From assembly GCA_034435435.1 (NCBI GenBank), contig DAOTXN010000130.1, positions 22,982-86,981 of the forward strand: a DNA stretch of 64,000 nucleotides, written 5' to 3'. The translations under genes and the position numbers were made by a program. The DNA comes from DAOTXN01 sp034435435. Lineage in GTDB: Bacteria; Chloroflexota; Anaerolineae; S140-20. Each line of letters begins with the position of its first letter. The stretch's first letter is position 1. This document shows positions 1-6,248 of this stretch, piece after piece. The notes beneath the pieces were generated by a model, which ran no database searches, was not told the origin of the DNA, and worked only from the letters and a program-made list of their open reading frames with translations.

Positions 1-511
1 TAACCGCCGGCATACTGACGCGCAACATACGCGCGCTGGCTGTCAGAAACTCGGCCGCCAGGCCGCCGCCCGACAGTCTGACCACCCAAGGGGCCACGAC
101 TTCAGACAGCAGCACCAGGGCCGCCAGCACGACTGTCGTGAGCGTCATCAGCGCGCTGACTAGGTACCACAGATCGTCGCGCCGGCCCTTGGGCGTGTAC
201 TGGGTAAAGACGGGCACCAGCGCCGCGCTGATGACGCCGCCGATAATCAGGTTGTAGAGGGCCATGGGGACGACGGTGGCCGTCTCCAGGGCGCTCACCA
301 GGCCCGTCGCGCCAAACAAGTCGGCTTTGACCGTTTCGCGCACCAGGCCCAATGCCCGGCTGGCCAGGTTGCCTACCGCGATGATGACCGCCGCCCGCGC
401 AATGCGCCCGGCTTCGGCAGGCGCCGGCTCGACCGGGGCCAAAGGCAAGGGCTGGGTTGGTTGTGTGTCTTGGGTGAGGGGAAGTAAGATGGGACCGCTA
501 TCGCTGGCCAT
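1..511 (-). CDS. murJ: MurJ/MviN-family lipid flippase (partial, runs off left edge)
   Basis: Only the first 170 codons are in the window. After a proline-rich cytosolic lead (about residues 1-35) the translation enters AVGNLASRALGLVRE, which carries the S-R-x-x-G-x-x-R-E pattern of the first membrane helix of MurJ/MviN proteins, then GGVISAALVPVFTQY and a third hydrophobic stretch. MurJ moves lipid-linked peptidoglycan precursor across the plasma membrane; other members of the wider family flip other polyprenyl-linked sugars, so a role in exporting a glycan made nearby cannot be excluded. The ATG (511-509) lies 15 bp after the stop of the adenylyltransferase gene, so the two are probably co-transcribed. 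The family call is firm; the exact substrate is not. Confidence 0.88.
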   Translation of the reverse strand, partial: MASDSGPILLPLTQDTQPTQPLPLAPVEPAPAEAGRIARAAVIIAVGNLASRALGLVRETVKADLFGATGLVSALETATVVPMALYNLIIGGVISAALVPVFTQYTPKGRRDDLWYLVSALMTLTTVVLAALVLLSEVVAPWVVRLSGGGLAAEFLTASARMLRVSMPAV

Positions 512-526
512 TGTGGACCATCAGTG

Positions 527-1009
527 TCAATGCCCGTAGTTTTTGAGAATGCGCGTCACCAGGTCACTGGTTGAATGGCTAGGCAGGTATGTCAGGTATT
601 CAACCCGCCCACCGTAGGCTTTGACGACAGCGGCTTCGGGCGCGGGACGGCGTTCGCCCCAATCGCCGCCTTTGACGTATACGTCGGGGCGCAAGGCCTC
701 CACCAATGGCTCGGCTGTGTCCTGGTTGAACAGCACGGCCACGTCCACCGGCGCAAGCGCAGCGACCAGCCGCACACGCTCTTCGGCCGGTACGATGGGA
801 CGGCCAAAACCTTTGAGCCGGTAGGCCGAGCTGTCGCCATTGACGCCGACGATCATATAGTCGCCTAGCTCTTTGGCTTGCTCCAGGTATTCCAGATGTC
901 CCACGTGGAGCAAATCAAAGACGCCATTGGTAAACACGACGGTTTCGCGGTAGCGCCGCCGCAACGCCCGCTCGACCAACGCCTCGTCCCACGTCAATAC
1001 CATTCCCAT
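527..1009 (-). CDS. rfaE2: RfaE2-type sugar-phosphate adenylyltransferase
   Basis: A 160-residue stand-alone nucleotidyltransferase matching the C-terminal half of HldE. It has TNGVFDLLHVGHLEYL near the N-terminus, the HxGH nucleotide-binding signature, then VGVNGDSSAYRLKGFGRPI, and ends with a LRPDVYVKGGDW block typical of D-glycero-beta-D-manno-heptose-1-phosphate adenylyltransferase. The family transfers AMP from ATP to a sugar phosphate to make ADP-activated sugar for surface glycans. The kinase half is absent here. I chose the ATG at 1009, preceded by GGGGGAA, because a good promoter (1057-1085) would place the transcript start downstream of the longer possible start at 1054. It is followed at 15 bp by murJ. 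TagD-like cytidylyltransferases are related, but the KGGDW block favours RfaE2. Confidence 0.88.
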   Translation of the reverse strand: MGMVLTWDEALVERALRRRYRETVVFTNGVFDLLHVGHLEYLEQAKELGDYMIVGVNGDSSAYRLKGFGRPIVPAEERVRLVAALAPVDVAVLFNQDTAEPLVEALRPDVYVKGGDWGERRPAPEAAVVKAYGGRVEYLTYLPSHSTSDLVTRILKNYGH

Positions 1010-1056
1010 TGGGTTCCCCCGTCGCTTGCATTGGATGTGATTCGTACAATGCACTC

Positions 1057-1085
1057 ATTCTACCGCAATTCGCCGGGGCGAGCAA
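1057..1085 (-). promoter_or_regulatory. Sigma70-type promoter for rfaE2-murJ
   Basis: On the minus strand TTGCTC (1085-1080) is separated by 17 bp from TAGAAT (1062-1057). Initiation near 1050 would give a leader of about 40 nt before the ATG at 1009. It lies in the 116-bp gap after the nadE-like gene, so these two genes need not depend on the ACP operon promoter. Confidence 0.55.
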
Positions 1086-1125
1086 ACGGAAACCGCGGGA
1101 CGAGAGGCATGGGCAAAGGGAGCGG

Positions 1126-2109
1126 TCACGGGAGGCCGAGGGGGGGGGTGCGCAGATACGCCGTGGTCGCCTGTTTGCGTGTGAGGTCGTCAAAGACGCG
1201 CTGCACCTGCGCTTCGGCCAGGTCCATTTCCTGGGCGACTTGGGCGACCGGCACGTTGTTTTCCAGGGCATACCATAGCAGGTCCATTAGCTCAAAGGGC
1301 AGCCGAAAGAAAAACTCTTCCTGGGTGCTGCCGGCGCTGTAGGTATCAGACGTGGGCGGGCGGCAACGAATCTCCTCTGGAATTTCCAGATATTCGGCCA
1401 GTTGATAGACCTGGGTCTTGTAGAGGTGGCCGATGGGCTTGACGTCCATCGCGCCGTCGCCGTATTTGACAAAAAAGCCCTGGTCGTGCTCGTTTTTTTG
1501 GGGCGTGCCGATGACGGCATAATCGCGCAATTCGGCGTGATAGTAGAGCAGGGCGGCCCGGCTGCGTTGTTTAAAGTTAGAGGCGGCGACGATCTGGCGC
1601 AATTGATCAGGCCGCAGGCGGTGGGTCTTTTCCTCGCCCTCGGGGCTGATGATGGTGAGGCGAAAGACGTTGAGGGTGTCGCGCTCTAACAAGTCGCCGG
1701 GCAGGGTGATTTTGAGCCGGTAGGTGCTGTCGTATTCGGGAAAAACGGCCCGCACGGCCTCGTCGCGCCGGCGGTAACAGCCAAAACCGATCAACGCGCC
1801 GGTGACGTCCTCGACGATGGGTTCCACACCGAGCTGGCGGCAAACCTGCCGGGCCAGGCGGGCGCTGTCTGGGCTGGATTCTTTTTCGGGCAGCAGCAGC
1901 GCCGCCAGGCGCTCGGTCCCCAGGGCGCGCACGGCCAATGCCAGGGCCACGGCCGAGTCCACGCCTCCGCTGACCCCCAACACGCCCCCCTTGCGTTTGA
2001 GGGTGTGAAGGACATCCTGGCGCAGTTGGTGCACGATGCGCTCCACCTCGCGCTGCGGGTCGAGTTGGAGAATGTGACGGTGAAAGACAGGTTGGGATTC
2101 GGCATTCAT
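1126..2109 (-). CDS. nadE: NadE-like ATP pyrophosphatase (NAD synthetase family), operon paralog
   Basis: 327 residues of the N-type ATP pyrophosphatase fold. The P-loop SGGVDS is at residues 47-52, and the stretch GTPQKNEHDQGFFVKYGDG followed by D-x-K-P-I and LYKTQV corresponds to the GT-x(4)-E and KYGD-x(3)-D-x-x-P blocks of NadE. Canonical NadE makes NAD+ from deamido-NAD+, ATP and ammonia. This copy has no glutaminase domain and is longer than the usual 245-275 residues of ammonia-dependent enzymes. Its C-terminal signature (PPTSDTYSAGSTQEEFFF) differs from the usual one. It is the last gene of an ACP, acyl ligase and AsnB operon, starting 23 bp after asnB. It may be the cell's NAD synthetase, but the setting suggests amidation or adenylation of a pathway intermediate. 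Confidence 0.8.
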   Translation of the reverse strand: MNAESQPVFHRHILQLDPQREVERIVHQLRQDVLHTLKRKGGVLGVSGGVDSAVALALAVRALGTERLAALLLPEKESSPDSARLARQVCRQLGVEPIVEDVTGALIGFGCYRRRDEAVRAVFPEYDSTYRLKITLPGDLLERDTLNVFRLTIISPEGEEKTHRLRPDQLRQIVAASNFKQRSRAALLYYHAELRDYAVIGTPQKNEHDQGFFVKYGDGAMDVKPIGHLYKTQVYQLAEYLEIPEEIRCRPPTSDTYSAGSTQEEFFFRLPFELMDLLWYALENNVPVAQVAQEMDLAEAQVQRVFDDLTRKQATTAYLRTPPLGLP

Positions 2110-2132
2110 GGGTCCAGCCTTTCACGTCCCCG

Positions 2133-4202
2133 TCACTCGGAAAGTAACGGGGACCTGATGATACGTTTGATGTCGTCGCGCTCGTTAAGCGGCGCCGGGG
2201 GGCGGTAAGTGGCCATGAATTGGTGGTAGACCAACTGGGTCGAGAGCAGGCCGGCCAGCGCCATGCCGTCGGTCTCGCCCAACGCGCTGGTCCGCTCTAG
2301 CTTTTTGACCAGCCCCGCCACGGCCCGGGGGTCGAAGCAACCGGCCTGCGCGATCTGGGCCGGCGCGAGCAGCTCGGCCACCCAGTCCAGCGGCCGCCCG
2401 TTCGGGAAAAAGCTGCGGTGGATGGGGGCGCGGTAGGGGCGCTTGGGGCGCTGCCAGATTGAGGGCGGCAACAGGTCGCGCACGGCTTGCTTGAGCAGGT
2501 ATTTTTCGTTCAGACCGCGCAGTTTGAGCTGTGGCGGCAAGCGGTTGCAAAACTCGACCACCCGATAGTCCAGAAAGGGAAAGCGCCCTTCGACCGAGTG
2601 GGCCATGGCCACACGGTCCCCTTGCGACGAGAGCAGGTATTCGGACAAAAACAAGGTGATTTCCAGGTATTGGGCGCGGGCCAGAGGGGACCAATGCGCA
2701 AACTCGGCGGGCAAAAACAGACTGTCGCTCGGCTGTTCGGCCAGAGCCGCCTTCAACGCCGGTGAGAAGAAGCGTTTGGTGCGGACGGTGTTGCGCCAGC
2801 GGATGGCGTGGGAATAGTCGGGAGCGTCTACCTGAGTCAATCCGTGGCCGAAGAACTGAGCCAGGTAGGCGGGGTTGCCTTGGGCCAGGCCGCCGATGTA
2901 GGGGTAGAGTTTTTTGAGCAACGCGGGTCGCCAGGTCGAGCCGGGCTGCCGGGCCCAGAAACGGCGGATTTGGGCCTCTTGAAAGATGTTATAGCCGGCC
3001 AGGAATTCGTCGGCCCCCTCGCCGGTGAGGACCACTTTGAAGCCACACTCGCGCACCAACTGTGATAACAAGTAGAGAGGCGCGGGAGCGGTGCGCAAAA
3101 TGGGTATTTCGGTGTGCCAGACCACGGCGGGAAAGACGCGCCCGATGTCTTCGTGCGTGCAGGTGATCAGATGGTGGCGCGTGCCCAGGTGGGCGGCCAT
3201 TTCACGCTGAAAATGGCTCTCGTCAAAAGCCGGGTCGGCAAAGGCAACCGAAAAGGTCTCTAGCCGGTTGCCGGTGTAATGGTGAATGAGGGCCGTGATG
3301 GTGGATGAGTCCAACCCCCCGCTGAGGTAGGCGCCCACGGGCACGTCGGCCCGCAGGCGCAGGCGCGTAGCGTCCACCAACAGGTCGCGGAGTTGGTGGG
3401 CGTAATCTGGGATTTGGGATTTGGGATTTTGGATTTTGGGTTTTGGATTGGGGATTGGGGGTTGGGGACGCTGGCGCGGGAAAGAGAGTTGCCAGTAGCG
3501 TTCGATTTGGATGTCGCCATCGGGGGTAACAAGCAGCCAGTGGCCCGGTGGTAGGGTGTGGATGTTCTGGAAGGCCGTGCGCGGGGCCAGTGGACTCCAG
3601 TAAGTAAAGATTTGGTCCAGTGCGATTGGGTCCAGCCGAGCCGCCACGCGCGGGTCGGCCAGCAGAGCCTTGATCTCTGAAGCAAAGAGCAGCACGCCGT
3701 CCTGGATGGTGTAATAAAAGGGGCGGACGCCCAGCCGGTCGCGGGCGATGAACAAGGAGCGCGCCTGTTCGTCCCATAAGGCAAACGCGAATTGGCCGTT
3801 CAACTGCTCCACGCAGGTTGGGCCATATTGCGCGTAGAGGTGCACGATAACTTCGGTGTCCGAGTCGGTGCTCAGGCGATGGCTCTGGCGCTCCAGCTCG
3901 GGCCGCAGCTCGATATAGTTGAAAATCTCGCCGTTAAAGACGATCCACAGGGTGCTGTTCCTGCGCTGGCACTCAGGGCAGGCCTGGTTGCTGATGGGTT
4001 GCTGGCCACCGGCCAGGTCTATGATGCTCAGGCGGGCGTTGCCCAAACCCACGCCGCTGTGCTCATCTTGAAAAACGTACACGCCAAACTGGTCCGGGCC
4101 GCGATGCCGGATCGTTCCCAGCATCGCCCGCAGGAGCGCTTCACGATTTTCGATTTCGGATTTCCGATTTTGGAGATCTAGTACGCCGACGATCCCACAC
4201 AT
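2133..4202 (-). CDS. asnB: AsnB-type glutamine amidotransferase (asparagine synthase family)
   Basis: 689 residues starting MCGIVGVLD: after Met removal Cys2 is the glutaminase nucleophile of the class II amidotransferase domain (about 1-230), with RHRGPD, NARLSIIDL and FNGEIFNY. The synthase domain follows, with the ATP pyrophosphatase loop SGGLDSS at 294-300 and LTGEGADEFLAGY. The family hydrolyses glutamine and passes ammonia to an adenylated carboxylate. In surface-glycan loci such proteins often amidate something other than aspartate. Two parts are repeat-derived: residues about 11-20 and about 245-266, both encoded by 7-bp tandem arrays and absent from typical AsnB. The ATG is 1 bp from the acyl-ligase stop with no clear ribosome site, so translational coupling is likely. 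Family call firm; acceptor unknown. Confidence 0.93.
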   Translation of the reverse strand: MCGIVGVLDLQNRKSEIENREALLRAMLGTIRHRGPDQFGVYVFQDEHSGVGLGNARLSIIDLAGGQQPISNQACPECQRRNSTLWIVFNGEIFNYIELRPELERQSHRLSTDSDTEVIVHLYAQYGPTCVEQLNGQFAFALWDEQARSLFIARDRLGVRPFYYTIQDGVLLFASEIKALLADPRVAARLDPIALDQIFTYWSPLAPRTAFQNIHTLPPGHWLLVTPDGDIQIERYWQLSFPRQRPQPPIPNPKPKIQNPKSQIPDYAHQLRDLLVDATRLRLRADVPVGAYLSGGLDSSTITALIHHYTGNRLETFSVAFADPAFDESHFQREMAAHLGTRHHLITCTHEDIGRVFPAVVWHTEIPILRTAPAPLYLLSQLVRECGFKVVLTGEGADEFLAGYNIFQEAQIRRFWARQPGSTWRPALLKKLYPYIGGLAQGNPAYLAQFFGHGLTQVDAPDYSHAIRWRNTVRTKRFFSPALKAALAEQPSDSLFLPAEFAHWSPLARAQYLEITLFLSEYLLSSQGDRVAMAHSVEGRFPFLDYRVVEFCNRLPPQLKLRGLNEKYLLKQAVRDLLPPSIWQRPKRPYRAPIHRSFFPNGRPLDWVAELLAPAQIAQAGCFDPRAVAGLVKKLERTSALGETDGMALAGLLSTQLVYHQFMATYRPPAPLNERDDIKRIIRSPLLSE
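3409..3467. repeat. In-frame 7-bp tandem array inside asnB
   Basis: About eight degenerate units of GGGATTT/TGGATTT run through the coding sequence and encode residues such as IPNPKPKIQNPKSQIP (minus strand) between the two AsnB domains. The same unit family recurs at 4145, 5305, 15625, 48398, 57754, 60727 and 61127. Confidence 0.85.
4145..4175. repeat. 7-bp tandem array in the asnB 5' coding region
   Basis: Units GATTTTC, GATTTCG, GATTTCC and GATTTTG follow one another and encode NRKSEIENRE at residues 12-21 of AsnB, a position where most homologs have a short loop. Confidence 0.75.
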
Positions 4203-4203
4203 T

Positions 4204-5784
4204 TTAGACCAGTTCTGTCTTTTTGATCTTGCCGCTGTCGGTTTTGGGCAGCGCGGCGCGAAACTCGACGCTTTGTGGCACCATGAAATCCTCCAGGTGG
4301 GCGCGGCAATGGCGCAACACGTCCATCTCGCTCAAGCCGCCGTCCTGGCAGACGACAAAGGCTTTGATGGCCTGGCCCAGGATAGGGTCGGGCACGCCGA
4401 TGACGGCCGCCTCGACCACACCCGGCAGGCTATAGAGCACATTTTCGATCTCTTTGGGCGCGATCTTTTCGCCCCGGCTTTTGATAATGTCGTCCTGGCG
4501 GCCGACGAAATAGAAATAGCCGTCCTCGTCCATGCGAAACAGGTCGCCGCTGTGGCACACTTGCTCGCCGGGCAGGGGGCCGGGTCGGTAGCGCCGGGCT
4601 GTAGCCTCGGGCGCTTCCCAGTAGCCGCGCATCACGTGGCCGCCCCGCACGACCAGCTCGCCTATCTGTCCCGGCCCCAGGCGCTGCCCTTGCTCGTCCG
4701 CGATCCACACCTCGGTGCCGGGGATGGCGATGCCGACGGAGCCGGGCCGTCTGTCCAACTGATCGGGCGGCAAATACAGGGTGCGCTTGGTCTCGGTCAG
4801 ACCGTACATGGAGTAGAGCGTGGCCCAGGGAAATTTGTCTCGGATCTGCTGGATGTGACTAGGCGGCAAGGCGGCGGCGGTGTTGGTGAGGTAGCGCAAG
4901 CTGCTCAGGTCGAATTTACTCAGATCCATCTGCAACAGAATAGCAAACAGGGTCGGCACGCCGGGGAAACCGGTCACCCCTTCGGCTTGCATCCGCTGGA
5001 GGATCTGGGCCGGGTAGGCAAAAGAACGCTCCAATATCAGTGTCCCGCCGAACTTGAAGGTCATCAAAAGCTGGTACAGGCCATAGTCGAAGGACATAGG
5101 CAACACGTTGATCACGACGTCGGTCGGTGTGTTTTGCAGGTAGGTGATGATGGAGGCGGCGGCAAAGACGACGTTGCTGTGGGCCGACATGACCCCTTTG
5201 GGCTCGCCGGTGCTGCCGGAGGTGTAGATCAGGCAGGCCAGGTCCCGGTCGATGCAGCGGCGGGGCGGGCAGGTGGGGGGGTAATGCTCCTGAATGGCGG
5301 CGAAGGTTAGGGATTGGGGATTGGAGACGTTCGTGAGCACCCTCGGCCTGAGCTCGGGTCGAAGGCTCAGTCGAACGATTGGGTATTGGGGAGGAGGGGC
5401 TTGGGTCAGGACGGCGAGCTTGAGAGATGGCGCCCAGGACATTACATCGTCCGCTATGGCGGCCTGACGGGCTACCAGGGCCGTGGCGCGACAGTTGTTC
5501 GCCAGATACGCCAGCTTGTCCCGTTTGGTGGTAGAGTTGACCACCACGAAAACCCCGCCGGCCTTGAGCGTGCCAAAGATGCCTGCGACCAGCTCGACCG
5601 TGTTGGGCAGATAGAGAATGACCCGCTCGCCGCGCTGCAGGCCATGCTCGCGCAACGCGTGGGCAAAGCGATTGGCCAGCGCGTCAATCTGGGCGTAGGT
5701 CAAGCGCTGCCCATCGCAAACCAGAGCCAACTTGTCCGGTGTACGCGCTGCACTATGCTCCAGGAAATCGTTGACCAGCAACAT
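4204..5784 (-). CDS. AMP-forming acyl-CoA/acyl-ACP ligase
   Basis: 526-residue ANL-superfamily adenylating enzyme. The phosphate loop YTSGSTGEPKG is at residues 187-197. SMYGLTETKRTLYL is the A5 region, GDLFRMDEDGYFYFVGRQDDIIKSRGEKIAPKEIEN holds the A7-A8 hinge motifs, and KTDSGKIKKTEL carries the catalytic lysine of A10. It activates a carboxylic acid as acyl-AMP. With a carrier protein encoded 40 bp upstream in the same operon, loading that ACP is the likely job. The TIGR03098-like ligases of exosortase loci have the same neighbourhood, although no exosortase is in this window. Residues about 132-163 are extra and encoded by repeats. The ATG at 5784 is preceded by AGGGGATAAG. Substrate unknown. 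Confidence 0.9.
   Translation of the reverse strand: MLLVNDFLEHSAARTPDKLALVCDGQRLTYAQIDALANRFAHALREHGLQRGERVILYLPNTVELVAGIFGTLKAGGVFVVVNSTTKRDKLAYLANNCRATALVARQAAIADDVMSWAPSLKLAVLTQAPPPQYPIVRLSLRPELRPRVLTNVSNPQSLTFAAIQEHYPPTCPPRRCIDRDLACLIYTSGSTGEPKGVMSAHSNVVFAAASIITYLQNTPTDVVINVLPMSFDYGLYQLLMTFKFGGTLILERSFAYPAQILQRMQAEGVTGFPGVPTLFAILLQMDLSKFDLSSLRYLTNTAAALPPSHIQQIRDKFPWATLYSMYGLTETKRTLYLPPDQLDRRPGSVGIAIPGTEVWIADEQGQRLGPGQIGELVVRGGHVMRGYWEAPEATARRYRPGPLPGEQVCHSGDLFRMDEDGYFYFVGRQDDIIKSRGEKIAPKEIENVLYSLPGVVEAAVIGVPDPILGQAIKAFVVCQDGGLSEMDVLRHCRAHLEDFMVPQSVEFRAALPKTDSGKIKKTELV
5305..5393. repeat. Composite short-repeat insertion inside the acyl-ligase gene
   Basis: Two short 7-mer arrays (GGATTGG units near 5305-5326 and GATTGGG units near 5377-5393) flank a degenerate copy of the CCTGAGC...TCGAAGG repeat. 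The block stays in frame and encodes an extra loop just before the ATP-binding motif of the ligase. Confidence 0.65.
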
Positions 5785-5796
5785 CTTATCCCCTGT

Positions 5797-5831
5797 CTAC
5801 CGTCTGCCGTCTACCGCTTACCGTTTACCCC
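5797..5831. repeat. 7-bp tandem array CTACCGT between ligase and ACP genes
   Basis: Five consecutive units: CTACCGT, CTGCCGT, CTACCGC, TTACCGT, TTACCCC. The array overlaps the ACP stop codon (5825-5827) and supplies the G-rich leader in front of the ligase start on the minus strand. It is a second 7-mer family, distinct from the ATTTTGG type. Confidence 0.8.
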
Positions 5832-6070
5832 TGCTTACGCTGGATATAGGCGACCAGGTTGTTTACAGTATCAAAGTTGGCCGGGACGATTTCCTCGTCG
5901 GGAACCTGCAAGCCAAAGCTCTCTTCGACAAACATGACCAGCTCGAGCACGCCGGTCGAGTCTACGACGCCCTCTTCGAGGAGCGAGACGTCGTCGTCCA
6001 GCTCAAAGCCATTGCTGCTGAATAAAAAGTTTTCGGCCAGGAATTGACGGATTTGCTCCTTGACGATCAT
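5825..6070 (-). CDS. Acyl carrier protein
   Basis: 81 residues, acidic and helical, with the phosphopantetheine attachment motif GVVDSTGVLELV; Ser38 of D-S-T is the modified residue. The length and the EESFG-x-x-V-P-DEE-x(3)-NFDTV pattern are standard for discrete ACPs. It is the first gene of the minus-strand operon and is followed by an AMP-forming ligase, AsnB and a NadE-like protein, so it probably carries a short acyl or aminoacyl group for a surface-glycan or lipid modification and is not the fatty-acid-synthesis ACP. The ribosome site AAGGAGC is 10 nt before the ATG at 6070. Its promoter has a TATACT -10 box and an upstream 51-bp operator also found in front of the 8675 gene. Confidence 0.92.
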   Translation of the reverse strand: MIVKEQIRQFLAENFLFSSNGFELDDDVSLLEEGVVDSTGVLELVMFVEESFGLQVPDEEIVPANFDTVNNLVAYIQRKQG

Positions 6071-6146
6071 TCTGTGTGCTGCTCCTTTGCTATGGGCGGA
6101 GGCGTTTCAAAACGTAGGCGAGGTTTCCGCCCTTGGGTGTGGTCTT

Positions 6147-6212
6147 AGTATAAAAGGTTTTCCTTGCATCCACCTAAAGAGACAGGCGACTTTGCCTTAC
6201 AACTGCCTTACA
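6147..6212 (-). promoter_or_regulatory. Activator-type promoter of the ACP operon with 51-bp operator (copy A)
   Basis: Read towards the ACP gene: TGTAAGGC (6212-6205), TGTAAGGC (6201-6194), then TTTAGG and GCAAGG half-sites ending at 6162, then TATACT at 6152-6147. The GG pairs are spaced 11, 22 and 11 bp, so all half-sites lie on one helix face. There is no good -35 hexamer, as expected for an OmpR/PhoB-type activated promoter. About 42 of 51 positions match copy B at 8531-8581. Confidence 0.7.
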
Positions 6213-6248
6213 GTTTGTCGGGATGAAGGAAAAATCCAGGGATATGGT

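Noticed and set aside
264..539. Plus-strand ORF of 91 codons
   Set aside because: Lies antisense to murJ, whose translation has clear family motifs; no ribosome site or domain.
3409..3467. Tandem repeats considered as a CRISPR array
   Set aside because: Units are 7 bp with no spacers and are translated within asnB; no cas genes in the window.
4273..5310. 345-codon plus-strand ORF
   Set aside because: Antisense to the acyl ligase; His/Gly-rich composition is that of a reversed GC-rich coding frame and no domain is visible.
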